A stretch of DNA of 64,000 bases from JAIYDJ01 sp031400505 (GTDB lineage Bacteria > Pseudomonadota > Alphaproteobacteria > Rhodobacterales > Rhodobacteraceae). Positions 51,005 to 59,889 of the stretch are shown here, piece after piece; the first letter of the stretch is position 1; every line of letters begins with the position of its first letter. The notes below the pieces were generated by a model. That model saw only the letters and a program-made list of their open reading frames with translations. It did not search any database and was not told the DNA's origin. Location: assembly GCA_031400505.1 (NCBI GenBank), contig JANNPZ010000023.1, forward strand, positions 61,022 through 125,021. Reading direction: 5' to 3'. A program made the translations under genes and the position numbers.

Positions 51005-52251
51005 GCGATTTCCAATCCGGCGGCGCAAAACAGGGTGCTGAGTTGGCGGATGCTTGTCGTGTGGTCAAATTCGGCGTTGACCCGAGCGCAGGCGGCATTG
51101 CCAAGGCGGATGCGCAAATCCGGATCGCGGATCAGGCGCTCCAGGGCTGCGGCCAGCGCAGTGGGGTCTTCTGGCGGCACCATCAGGCCATTCTCGCCAT
51201 CGCGGATCAGTTCGGGCACGCCCGAAATGCTGGTGGACAGGCAAGCCAGGCGCTGGCTGGCAGCCTCGACCAGGACGTTGGGCAGCCCGTCGCGATCGCC
51301 GTCGGCGGCGATCTTGCAGGCCAGCACGAAGGCGTCCGACGCCCGGTACCGCTTCAGCACCGCCGTCTGGTCTTGTGCACCCTGCCAGCAGATGCGGGCC
51401 GTCAGGCCCAAAGACGCCGCCTGTTCCTTCAGCGCGGGCAAGATCGCCCCACCTCCGACATGCTCGAACTGCCAGTGCAGACCCGAAGGCAGCAAGGCCA
51501 GCGCCGACAGCAGCGTGTCATAGCCCTTTTTCTCGACCGCGCGCCCGACCGACAGCAGCAGCACCGGGTCGACGGGGTCGGACCCGTCGCGGGAGGACCC
51601 TGCCGCGAGAGGTTGCGGAAACCGCGACAGATCCAGTCCGTGATAGCTCAGATGTACCGTGCCTTTTGCGCCGGCCAGCCGCTTCAGGTGGTCGAACCCG
51701 TTGCGGGTACAGGTCACGACCCAGGCCATTTCCGCCAGTTTTTCCGCCAGGTCCCAATTCGGTGCGGTCCATATATCCTTGGCGTGGGCAGATGTGCTCC
51801 ACCCCAGGCCGCAGATCAGGCTGGCATAGGCCGCGACGGATGCAGGCGTATGGATGAAATGCGCGTGCAGCCACGCCGTGCGGTCCGGCAGTTCCGCCAC
51901 CAGCACGCACGCCTGACCGAACCGGCGCACCCGGTTTGCCGAAGGGTCGCGTACAAGGTCGCGCCCAAACCGCCGCAGCGCCGCCCGAAACCCGCGACGC
52001 CCCAGTGCACGCCACAGCCCGCGCGCAACACGCAACGGCTCTTGGTACAGATATTCCGGCAGGTACAATACGGGGGCTGTGATCTCGTCGTGCACCGGAT
52101 GGCGCTTCTTGTCGGTCGGGTGGCGCAACGACACCAGCGCAAGATCGAACCCCGCCCGCTGCAGCCCCAGCAGTTCCTGCGCGATGAAGGTTTCGGACAG
52201 ACGCGGATAGCCCTTCAGCAGCACCACCAGCCGGGGCCGCGCGGCGCTCAT
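51001..52251 (-). CDS. GT4 glycosyltransferase
   Basis: A 416-residue GT-B protein with LVVLLKGYPRLSETFIAQELLGL near the N-terminus, a sequence typical of exopolysaccharide GT4 enzymes. Acceptor-side histidines lie in LHAHFIHTPASVAAY. The donor domain has LLSVGRAVEKKGYDTLLSAL, EHVGGGAILPALKEQ and DGLPNVLVEAASQRLACLST, holding the EX7E-like glutamates. It sits between two MurG-like genes, overlapping both by four bases, so three products are made together. Sugar specificity cannot be read. Confidence 0.85.
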   Translation of the reverse strand: MSAARPRLVVLLKGYPRLSETFIAQELLGLQRAGFDLALVSLRHPTDKKRHPVHDEITAPVLYLPEYLYQEPLRVARGLWRALGRRGFRAALRRFGRDLVRDPSANRVRRFGQACVLVAELPDRTAWLHAHFIHTPASVAAYASLICGLGWSTSAHAKDIWTAPNWDLAEKLAEMAWVVTCTRNGFDHLKRLAGAKGTVHLSYHGLDLSRFPQPLAAGSSRDGSDPVDPVLLLSVGRAVEKKGYDTLLSALALLPSGLHWQFEHVGGGAILPALKEQAASLGLTARICWQGAQDQTAVLKRYRASDAFVLACKIAADGDRDGLPNVLVEAASQRLACLSTSISGVPELIRDGENGLMVPPEDPTALAAALERLIRDPDLRIRLGNAACARVNAEFDHTTSIRQLSTLFCAAGLEIA

Positions 52252-53459
52252 TCGCCCGCAATCCGGGTCATCCGGTCGGCCGGGGCCACCGAGAGCCATT
52301 GCCCGACGATGTCGGCGATATGCGTCAACCCGTCCAGCCGCTGCGCCCCCGATGCCTGCGACGGCGGCAACCGCGCGGGCAGCGCCTTCAGGGCCGCCGC
52401 AAGCAGCACCGGATCTGCGGCCTGTTCGGGCAGCAGCATGTCGACCAGCCCCAGTTCGGCAGCCCGGGTCGCACGGATCAGTTGTTCCTGTCGTGGCTCG
52501 GTGCGCGGCACGATCAGCGCACGTTTGTCAAAGGACAGTATCTCGCAATAGGTGTTGTAGCCGCCCATCGCCACCACGGCCGTGGCCCCGGCTATCAGCT
52601 CTTCCATGCGGTTGTCGAACTGAATGACCTTGAGATGCGGCACCTTGGCCGCCTTGCGCGTCAGCTTCTGGCGCTGCTTTGCCTTCATGTAGGGGCCCAG
52701 TACGATCAACGCCTTTTGCGTCAAACCGGGGTCGCGCAGATAGGCTTCGATCACATCGCGCACCAGGTCCGCGCCGTCGCCACCGCCGCCAGTGGTGACC
52801 AGCAGATATTCCCCTTCGGGCCGATGCGCCGAATCTTCGCCCGACGAAACCGACCGCTGCAGGAACCCCACAAAATTCATCTTCGCCCGCACTGCCGCAG
52901 GCACATCGAGGCTGACCAGCGGATCATAGAAATCAGGCGGGCCGTAAACCCAGATCGAGTCGTAGTAGTGCCCGATCTTCTGCATCACATCGCTTTGCTT
53001 CCATTCGGCATCGAGCAAATGCGGCGCGTCCATCACCTCTCGCAGGCCCAGAACCAGCCGCGTGCCCTTGGGTTTGAGGTAAGCCAGCGTTTCCTCGACT
53101 TCGCCGCGCAGGCCCATCGGTTCCTTGTCCACGATAAAGATGTCAGGTTGATAAGTCTCGGCAGTGTGGCGGATGCTGGATTGGCGCATTTTCAAGGTTT
53201 CGGCAAGATCGATATGGGCGGCAAGCGAGGTGTATTCGCCGTTGCGCAGCTTGATCACCGATGGGATTTTCACGAAATCGACCCGGCTGCGATAGTCAAA
53301 CGCCCCGGCAATCGTGGCACCCGAAATGATCAACACATTCAGGCCGCGATACTGTTCGACCAAAGCGTGAGCAATCGTGCGGCAGCGGCGCAGGTGGCCC
53401 AGACCGAACGTGTCGTGGCTGTACATCAGGATGCGGGCGTCTTCGAAACGGCGCTGCAT
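52248..53459 (-). CDS. Glycosyltransferase, MurG/family 28-like
   Basis: A 403-residue GT-B protein, first of the three-gene operon. The start ILMYSHDTFGLGHLRRCRTIAHAL has the GHLRR acceptor motif; VTTGGGGDGADLVRDVI and GGYNTYCEILSFDKRALIVPR hold the donor site. It is longer than the third gene of the operon but built the same way. The fifty-odd residues around DKEPMGLRGEVEETLAYLK, with a conserved Lys-Glu-Pro, are a frequent feature of this alphaproteobacterial family. Its substrate is unknown. The minus-strand operon runs towards the exporter-like gene, which suggests they share a product. Confidence 0.8.
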   Translation of the reverse strand: MQRRFEDARILMYSHDTFGLGHLRRCRTIAHALVEQYRGLNVLIISGATIAGAFDYRSRVDFVKIPSVIKLRNGEYTSLAAHIDLAETLKMRQSSIRHTAETYQPDIFIVDKEPMGLRGEVEETLAYLKPKGTRLVLGLREVMDAPHLLDAEWKQSDVMQKIGHYYDSIWVYGPPDFYDPLVSLDVPAAVRAKMNFVGFLQRSVSSGEDSAHRPEGEYLLVTTGGGGDGADLVRDVIEAYLRDPGLTQKALIVLGPYMKAKQRQKLTRKAAKVPHLKVIQFDNRMEELIAGATAVVAMGGYNTYCEILSFDKRALIVPRTEPRQEQLIRATRAAELGLVDMLLPEQAADPVLLAAALKALPARLPPSQASGAQRLDGLTHIADIVGQWLSVAPADRMTRIAGE

Positions 53460-53559
53460 GGGTCAGGCCTTTTTGCGGGCGGGATCTTGGCGGGCCCGGA
53501 ACTTGATCGGATGCGATTGATAATCGCAGGCCCGGGGTTTGGCAATCATCCAAGCCATG

Positions 53560-55446
53560 TCACGCACGCAGGTCTGCTGCCTGCGCATCAGGGCGGGCCA
53601 GCACGAAGTGCCCCTGCCCAAGGTCCAGCGCCTCGTGCCTTGCCCCGCCATCGTGGAAGGCTTCGGGCCAGCCTTTGGTGTCTTGCGCCACGCCCAGGCG
53701 CAACGTGGCAAAATCCAGCGGACGGTCAAGATCGGGAAACGGCACCGCTGCTAGCAAGGATTTGGTATAGGGATGCACCGGCGCGCGCATCAGCACTTCG
53801 CGCGGCGCGAGTTCCACGATCCGCCCGCGGTACATCACTGCAATCCGGTCGGCCATGTAATCGACCACCGCCAAATTGTGCGAGATGAAAAGATAGGTCA
53901 GCCCCAGTTCTTTTTGCAGGTCCTTCAGCAGGTTGAGGATCTGCGCCTGTACCGAGACATCCAGCGCCGAGACGGGTTCGTCGCAGATCAGCAGATCCGG
54001 CCCAAGCGCCAATGCGCGTGCGATTCCGATCCGCTGCCGCTGCCCGCCGGAAAAGCTGTGCGGATAGCGGTTGAGGTAGCGCCGATCCAGCCCGATTGCC
54101 TCCATCAGGGTGCAGACAGTTTCCAGCCGGCTGGCCTGCGTGCCGCGCCCATGGATCTCCAGCGGTTCGGCCAGGATGTTCTGCACCGTCATGCGGGGCG
54201 ACAGCGACGAGACCGGGTCCTGAAACACCATCTGAATCCGGGTGCGCAAACGCTGCAAGGCTGCACCTTGCGCCGCACGCAGGTCGTGGCTGCCGCTTTC
54301 GTCATAATAGGTGATCGAGCCTTCTTCGGGCGTGACCGCCCGCATCAGGAGTTTCGAAACGGTGGTCTTTCCACAACCGGACTCGCCCACCAGCCCCAGA
54401 CATTCGCCCCGCATCAGATCAAAGCTGACCCCGTCCACCGCGCGCACGGCCGTCTCTTTGGCAGTCCCGAAAAAGCCCTGCTTGCGGGTGGAATAGGATT
54501 TCACTAGCCCCTTGACCGACAGCAGCACATCGGGGCGCACTGCGGGTTTGGCCTCGGTCTTGCCCATCAGCTTGCCGACATTCACCGGAATTTCACGCAA
54601 GGATTGCAGTCTTGTGCCGGGTGGGGTGTCGAAATGCGGCACCGCCGCCAGAAGCCCCTTCAGATAGGGATGCTGCGGGTTGCGGAAGATCGCGTCAACC
54701 GGGCCCGCCTCCATAATCTGGCCCTGATAGATAACCACCACTTCGTCGGCCACGTTGGCCACCACGCCCAGATCATGGGTGATCAGCAGCATCGCCATGC
54801 CCAGCTTCTGCTGCAGCTCGCGCAGCAGTTCCAGGATCTGCGCCTGAATGGTCACATCAAGTGCTGTCGTGGGTTCGTCCGCGATCAGAAGCGCTGGGCG
54901 GCAGATCAGCGCCATGGCGATCATCGCCCGTTGCCGCATCCCGCCCGAAAGTTCGAACGGATACATGTCGATGGCCCGTGCAGGGTCGGGAAAGCCCACA
55001 AGGCCCAACATCTCTAGCGTGGCGCGGCGCTGTTCTGCCATATCCGCACCGTTGTGCACGGCAAGCACTTCGCCGATCTGATTGCCGATTGTGTGCAAAG
55101 GCGACAGCGAGGTCATCGGTTCCTGAAAGATCTTGGCAATCCGACGCCCGCGCAAGTGGCGGATTTCGGGGCCATCGACGGGCAGGCTCAGGATGTCGAT
55201 GGGCGGGCCAACGGTTGCGCCATCGTCAAACAGGATCCGCCCGGTGGCACTGGCAATCGCCGGAAGAATGCCCATTGCCGCCTGACTGATCACCGATTTG
55301 CCCGAACCGGACTCCCCGACCAGCGCCGTCACTTTGCCTGGTGCGACCCGCAGCGACGCACCGCGCACCGCATGCAGCGTGCCGCCGAGCAGCGAGAACC
55401 GGATGTTCAGGTCCTCGATCCGCAACAAATCATTTGGAGAAGACAT
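53560..55446 (-). CDS. Fused peptide ABC transporter ATP-binding protein (DppD-DppF type)
   Basis: A 628-residue protein with two complete ATPase modules. Module 1 (about 8-270) has GESGSGKSV, LSGGMRQRAMIA and LIADEPTTALDVT. Module 2 (about 330-590) has GESGCGKTTVSKL, FSGGQRQRIGIARAL and LICDEPVSALDVS. Each ends in the oligopeptide-family C-terminal region (HPYLKGLLAAVPHF; HPYTKSLLAAVPFP). Such fused proteins energise Dpp/Opp- or Yej-type importers. The matching binding protein and permeases are not in this operon but on the other strand from 59.9 kb, beyond three unrelated genes. ATG 55446 is used; the frame opens at 55500. Confidence 0.9.
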   Translation of the reverse strand: MSSPNDLLRIEDLNIRFSLLGGTLHAVRGASLRVAPGKVTALVGESGSGKSVISQAAMGILPAIASATGRILFDDGATVGPPIDILSLPVDGPEIRHLRGRRIAKIFQEPMTSLSPLHTIGNQIGEVLAVHNGADMAEQRRATLEMLGLVGFPDPARAIDMYPFELSGGMRQRAMIAMALICRPALLIADEPTTALDVTIQAQILELLRELQQKLGMAMLLITHDLGVVANVADEVVVIYQGQIMEAGPVDAIFRNPQHPYLKGLLAAVPHFDTPPGTRLQSLREIPVNVGKLMGKTEAKPAVRPDVLLSVKGLVKSYSTRKQGFFGTAKETAVRAVDGVSFDLMRGECLGLVGESGCGKTTVSKLLMRAVTPEEGSITYYDESGSHDLRAAQGAALQRLRTRIQMVFQDPVSSLSPRMTVQNILAEPLEIHGRGTQASRLETVCTLMEAIGLDRRYLNRYPHSFSGGQRQRIGIARALALGPDLLICDEPVSALDVSVQAQILNLLKDLQKELGLTYLFISHNLAVVDYMADRIAVMYRGRIVELAPREVLMRAPVHPYTKSLLAAVPFPDLDRPLDFATLRLGVAQDTKGWPEAFHDGGARHEALDLGQGHFVLARPDAQAADLRA

Positions 55447-55544
55447 GCTTGCGGACCTTATACCTTGCGTCGGGTCTGACGCTAGCGCAGCGATGCGCAC
55501 CCGTCCACGACCATTATGGCATAATAACGAAAGCGCATGGGTGC

Positions 55545-55562
55545 TTGACAGGGATCAATCCC
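55545..55562 (+). promoter_or_regulatory. TTGACA box with adjacent GGGATCAATCCC dyad
   Basis: TTGACA at 55545-55550 is a consensus -35 box. It is followed directly by the palindrome GGGAT-CA-ATCCC (55551-55562), 37 bp before the UDP-sugar dehydrogenase start. A convincing -10 at 17 bp is missing (CAACTG), so the promoter call is weak and the dyad could be an operator. Confidence 0.3.
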
Positions 55563-55598
55563 GTTCACAACTGTTCCCGACGCGACGAGAGGACCAAC

Positions 55599-56942
55599 AT
55601 GACGGGCCAGACGACACCCTTTGATGTGCTGCAATCCAAACTTGCAGCCCGCAGCGCGCGAGCCGGGGTCATCGGGCTTGGTTATGTCGGATTGCCGCTG
55701 GCAATGGCGATTGCGCGGGCCGGGTTTGCTGTAACCGGATTTGACATCGACCCGTCCAAGATCGTGGCGCTGGATGCGGGGCGATCCTACATCGATGCGG
55801 TTTCGGATGCGGTATTGTCGCGCGAGGCGCAAGCGCGGCGGTTTCATTCGACCTCGGATTTCGCGGAACTGGCCGCCTGCGACGTGATCGTGATCTGCGT
55901 GCCCACCCCGCTGTCGGCCCACCGCGACCCCGATCTGTCCTATGTAACGCGCACCTGCGCCGCGATTGCTGCGACGTTGCGGGCGGGGCAGCTGGTGGTG
56001 CTGGAATCGACCACCTATCCGGGCACGACAGACGATCTGGTGCGCCCGATCCTGGAGGCTGCGGGCCTGAAATCGGGCACGGATTTCTTCCTCGGGTTTT
56101 CGCCCGAACGCGAGGATCCCGGCAACCGCGACTTCAACACCTCGACCATCCCCAAGGTGATCGCCGGGGACGGCGCGCAGGCGCAGGCCGTGATGGCAGC
56201 TTTTTACGGGGCCATCGTTGACCGTGTGGTGCCTGTGTCGTCCAATGCCACGGCCGAAGCGGTGAAGCTGACGGAAAACGTGTTTCGCGCCGTCAACATC
56301 GCCTTGGTGAACGAGTTGAAGGTGGTCTATGAGGCGATGGGCGTCGATATCTGGGAAGTGATCGAGGCGGCCAAGACCAAGCCTTTCGGCTATATGCCCT
56401 TTTACCCCGGCCCGGGTCTGGGCGGTCACTGCATCCCGATCGATCCGTTCTATCTGACCTGGAAAAGCCGCGAATATGAACTGCCGACCCGGTTCATCGA
56501 ACTTGCCGGAGAGATCAATTCGGCCATGCCGCGCCATGTGGTGGGTCGCCTCGCCGAGGCGCTGGATATGCGACTGGGACGGGCGCTGAGCCGCTCGAAA
56601 GTGCTGGTGATCGGGCTCGCGTATAAAAAGAACGTCCCCGACATCCGCGAAAGCCCGTCGCTGAAGCTGATCGAGTTGATCGAGCATCGCGGCGGCAGCG
56701 CCAGTTTTCACGACCCGCATGTGGAGGAAATCCCCCGGACGCGGGAATACATGGCGCTGATGGGGCGGCGTTCGGTGTCGCTTACTGAAGACGTGGTGCG
56801 GGCGCATGACGTCGTGCTGATCTCGACCGATCACGATGCGGTGGATTATGCCAGCCTGCTGGATTGGTCAGAATTGATCATCGACACGCGGAACGTGTTT
56901 GCGCGGCGGGGGTTGGCGGGGGATCAGATCGTGAAGGCGTAG
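55599..56942 (+). CDS. UDP-N-acetyl-hexosamine 6-dehydrogenase (WbpA/WecC family)
   Basis: A 447-residue nucleotide-sugar dehydrogenase. The NAD motif is VIGLGYVGLPLAMAIA. ESTTYPGTTDDLV and FFLGFSPEREDPGN are typical of UDP-GlcNAc/ManNAc dehydrogenases, and the active site GPGLGGHCIPIDPFYL holds the catalytic Cys. The C-terminal domain has GLAYKKNVPDIRESPSL. It oxidises C6 to a carboxylate twice with NAD, giving an N-acetyl-hexosaminuronic acid. The WbpA-like FSPERE context favours UDP-GlcNAc, but WecC-type ManNAc cannot be excluded. It starts with GAGAGGA upstream and may supply the polysaccharide locus. Confidence 0.88.
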   Translation: MTGQTTPFDVLQSKLAARSARAGVIGLGYVGLPLAMAIARAGFAVTGFDIDPSKIVALDAGRSYIDAVSDAVLSREAQARRFHSTSDFAELAACDVIVICVPTPLSAHRDPDLSYVTRTCAAIAATLRAGQLVVLESTTYPGTTDDLVRPILEAAGLKSGTDFFLGFSPEREDPGNRDFNTSTIPKVIAGDGAQAQAVMAAFYGAIVDRVVPVSSNATAEAVKLTENVFRAVNIALVNELKVVYEAMGVDIWEVIEAAKTKPFGYMPFYPGPGLGGHCIPIDPFYLTWKSREYELPTRFIELAGEINSAMPRHVVGRLAEALDMRLGRALSRSKVLVIGLAYKKNVPDIRESPSLKLIELIEHRGGSASFHDPHVEEIPRTREYMALMGRRSVSLTEDVVRAHDVVLISTDHDAVDYASLLDWSELIIDTRNVFARRGLAGDQIVKA

Positions 56943-56977
56943 CGCGGTGGCGAGTCTTGGCCATGCCGGACGCGTCT

Positions 56978-58123
56978 TCAGGCCTGGGCGGCCTTCATCC
57001 GTTTCGCCGCCTCTGCATATCCCCCGGCACCGCCATCGACGAAATGCATGTGATCCCGCGTCATCGGTGTCGGCACGACGCATGTCATCAGCGCCGACGA
57101 CTGCGTGTGCAACCCATACCGGCACATCCCTGACGCCGCAGCCCCCTTCAAAAGCGCCTCGATCCGGTTCAACTGATCGCCCGTCAGGTCTACGGTCATC
57201 TTCAACCCATCGTCGAACTTGCGGAAATCTGCGTTCAGCTCGATATCCTTGACATATTCCCGCGCATCGAACCCTCCCATGCGCCGATTGAACCGGTGCA
57301 GCACGATCAGCATGGCGGCCAGCGCCAGGACGCCTGCCCGCGCCTTCATCTGTGCAAACCAGCCCTTCGAAAGCCGCGCTTCGGCGCGGAGCCCCGAGAG
57401 TGACAGCTTCAGCGGCGGCCCACCATCCGGCACCGGATTGCCCTGCCGCGCGCCTTCGGTGACAAGCGCCAAGACATCAGACACAAAGCCCCTGAACGCC
57501 GCATCGTAACCTGCAGCCCCCGGGACCACGATCATCGAAACAATGAAACCGTTGCGCGACGTGACGGGATTCCATCGGCATGACAGGCCGGTCAGATCCG
57601 GCCGCGTCCCGGCTGGGGCAGGTGGCACGGCAAATGCCCCCTGTTTCATCTGTGCTTCGGCCCAACTGGCCCCGCCACCCGAGAACATGGCATAGCCGAC
57701 CTCGGAACTGGCCTGAAACCGTGCCGCCCGGATGTCGTATCCTGCCGCCCGAATGGTCGTCAGCGGCACGAGGGCCGTGCGCAGCGTCAAACCCAACTCT
57801 TCGGAAACCCAGGTTGCCACGGCGGCCAGGGCCGCGCGCACCTTTGGCTGCACTTGTGGCGGAATCGCGATCGACGCGCCATCCCCGCCAAACACGAAGG
57901 GCAGGTTCTTGATGTCTGCGGCATTCAGCACAGCAGAAATCACCGCCGCCCCGGCCATGTTCACCGATTTGTAGTTTCCCCGCGCAATCGCCGCCGTCGA
58001 GGACACGACATCGGCCAAGGCCAGCACCCAGTCATCAGGCAGAGGTGCGAAAACCGACGGATCGGCCATCGCCTCGAAGCGCGAGAAACTGGGAAGTGTC
58101 GGTACCAAGTCTGAAACTGCCAT
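56978..58123 (-). CDS. DUF3095 protein, divergent nucleotidyl-cyclase-like
   Basis: A 381-residue protein of the DUF3095 family. Residues 31-90 read WVLALADVVSSTAAIARG, then NMAGAAVISAVLNA and PFVFGGDGASIAIPP. This resembles a class III cyclase core: a D-x-x-x-S-T-A metal strand (D37), a helix, and a GDG loop (D80). Both metal aspartates are kept, but no VNxxxR region can be recognised. A single hydrophobic stretch lies near 282-298. Family function is unknown; the cyclase-like reading is my inference. It is divergent from, and 215 bp from, a true class III cyclase gene. No operon partner on its own strand. Confidence 0.78.
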   Translation of the reverse strand: MAVSDLVPTLPSFSRFEAMADPSVFAPLPDDWVLALADVVSSTAAIARGNYKSVNMAGAAVISAVLNAADIKNLPFVFGGDGASIAIPPQVQPKVRAALAAVATWVSEELGLTLRTALVPLTTIRAAGYDIRAARFQASSEVGYAMFSGGGASWAEAQMKQGAFAVPPAPAGTRPDLTGLSCRWNPVTSRNGFIVSMIVVPGAAGYDAAFRGFVSDVLALVTEGARQGNPVPDGGPPLKLSLSGLRAEARLSKGWFAQMKARAGVLALAAMLIVLHRFNRRMGGFDAREYVKDIELNADFRKFDDGLKMTVDLTGDQLNRIEALLKGAAASGMCRYGLHTQSSALMTCVVPTPMTRDHMHFVDGGAGGYAEAAKRMKAAQA

Positions 58124-58338
58124 GGGATATTGGTATCATATTACGGCATCCGGTGCACCTGGCCCACGCGGAAGTGACATCACTGAAATGTAACACTCGA
58201 AATCTGCCCAAGGCTTGACAGCAAGGTCTCGCATTGCGCAACCGAATGCTTAGATCGGAGTCCCTGCGGCAAAGAAAAACCGCAAGACCGATCGCCCCGC
58301 CATCCCGGGCCAGGGCAAAATCCAGCACCGAGGCCAAA

Positions 58339-59673
58339 ATGACCCTCCAAGCCCAAGACTTGTCCGAAACACTGATCGACCGTGTCGCCGTCTGGCTGAA
58401 ACACTCGGCCCTGCGCGGGGATGATCTGGAAACCCTTATCAGCGGTATCTGCGAGCGGCTCACGGCGGCGGGGATGCCCTTGGTGCGCGTCAATCTTGGA
58501 TTTTCGATGTTGCATCCGTTGTACCGCGCGATCGGTTTTACCTGGTTGCGGGGGCAAGGACTGTCAATTCAGGGCATCCGCATTACCGAACACGGGGACA
58601 GCCGCGATGCGTTTCTGAAAAGCCCGCACTTTCATATGCTGTCCAACGGTCTTGACCATCTGCGCCGCCGCCTGAACCCCGGCGTCCCACCTGAATTCCC
58701 GGTTTTTGTGGACCTTTGCGAAATTGGCGCCACCGACTATCTCGCCTTTGTGCAGGCGTTCAACCAGAACCTTGAACAGGGAATGATGGGGTCCTGGGCC
58801 ACCGATGCCCAGGGCGGGTTTACCGACAACATGGTCAAGACGCTGCTGAGGCTTCAGGAAAGTCTGGCGGTGGCCGCGAAGATGGCAGTGCTGGCCAAGC
58901 TTGCCGACAACATGCTGACCACGTATCTTGGCCCAAGCTCCGGCAAGCGGGTTCTGGCGGGTCAGGTGCGGCGCGGAGATGCAGATCAGCTTCGCGCGGT
59001 TCTTGTGATGGGAGACATGCGCGATTCGACCGCGCTGTCTGAAAGCGTCAGCCGCCAGGACTATGTCGAAACCCTGAACCAGTTCTTCGATGCAGTGGCG
59101 GCCCCCTTCAATGCCAATGGCGGCGAAATCCTGTCCTTCATCGGGGATGGGTTTCTGGCGGCATTTCCGTGTGACGGCGACCGCGAAACATCGCAGGTCG
59201 CCGTGCGCGCAGCGATGTGTGCCGTGGCCGAGGCGCAGTTGCGGATGACTGCGTTGAACACCACGCGCAAGACCGATGGTGTCAGCGAGTTGCGCTATGG
59301 GATCGGTCTGCACGTCGGCAACATCATGCTTGGCAATGTGGGGCTGAAACAGCGGCTGACGTTCTCGGCCTTTGGACAAGCGGTCAACGAGGTGCAGCGA
59401 CTGGAGGCCCTTACCAAGAAATACGGCGTTGCGGTTGTCGCCAGTGAGGATTTCATTGAATTCTGTGACGGGGGATGGGATTTTCAAGGCAACGAAAGAC
59501 TGAAGGGCATTCGCGATCAGGTCGGGATCTATTTGCCGTCGCAGGGGCTTCTAGAGGCCAACCAAACGGCGCTGCTGGCCGCCGAAACCGATGACCCTGC
59601 GTCGGACGCAGAACAGGTCATGCGGCTTTTCCGCGACATCAAGCAACAGGCAAAGCCGACGCTTATGCTCTGA
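58339..59673 (+). CDS. Class III adenylate/guanylate cyclase with atypical purine-site residues
   Basis: A 444-residue protein. Residues 1-200 form an N-terminal domain of the type found in rhizobial cyclases, with HSALRGDDLETLISGICERL (as HSALRGDD and LISGICERL) and LGFSMLHPLYRAIGF. The catalytic domain (about 215-400) has metal residues D226 in VMGDMRDST and D270 in FIGDGFLAAF, and the transition-state pair N350/R354 in VNEVQRLE. The residues that normally select adenine are changed: Ser266 stands where Lys is usual (ILSFIGDG), and Gln347 where Asp is usual (FGQAVN). Neither the adenylate nor the guanylate pair is present. No membrane segment. ATG 58339 follows GAGG. Confidence 0.87.
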   Translation: MTLQAQDLSETLIDRVAVWLKHSALRGDDLETLISGICERLTAAGMPLVRVNLGFSMLHPLYRAIGFTWLRGQGLSIQGIRITEHGDSRDAFLKSPHFHMLSNGLDHLRRRLNPGVPPEFPVFVDLCEIGATDYLAFVQAFNQNLEQGMMGSWATDAQGGFTDNMVKTLLRLQESLAVAAKMAVLAKLADNMLTTYLGPSSGKRVLAGQVRRGDADQLRAVLVMGDMRDSTALSESVSRQDYVETLNQFFDAVAAPFNANGGEILSFIGDGFLAAFPCDGDRETSQVAVRAAMCAVAEAQLRMTALNTTRKTDGVSELRYGIGLHVGNIMLGNVGLKQRLTFSAFGQAVNEVQRLEALTKKYGVAVVASEDFIEFCDGGWDFQGNERLKGIRDQVGIYLPSQGLLEANQTALLAAETDDPASDAEQVMRLFRDIKQQAKPTLML

Positions 59674-59889
59674 GAGCGCGCCCTCGCGGCAATATCCAGA
59701 GCTTTGGCTACTGATTTCAAAGCGTGCTTGGCGATAGACAGGTCTGGATCGCTCGGCTACGTTCCGTGCTGAACAGGTGCGGTTGCGCGCTTTTGTGCCA
59801 AAGTTGAGGAGCAGACTGGTGCGTTCAGGCAAGAAACCTCGGCACGTTTTATCGCTTTGCAACCTGCGTTGCCTTTCATCGAGTGCGCG
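59674..59889. other. Short intergenic region before the binding-protein gene
   Basis: These 216 bp separate the cyclase gene from the ABC importer operon. No conserved frame, repeat or hairpin was recognised. The promoter of the importer must lie here or in the cyclase gene. Confidence 0.4.

Noticed and set aside
58215..58220. TTGACA as -35 box of the cyclase gene
   Set aside because: No acceptable -10 hexamer stands 16-18 bp downstream.
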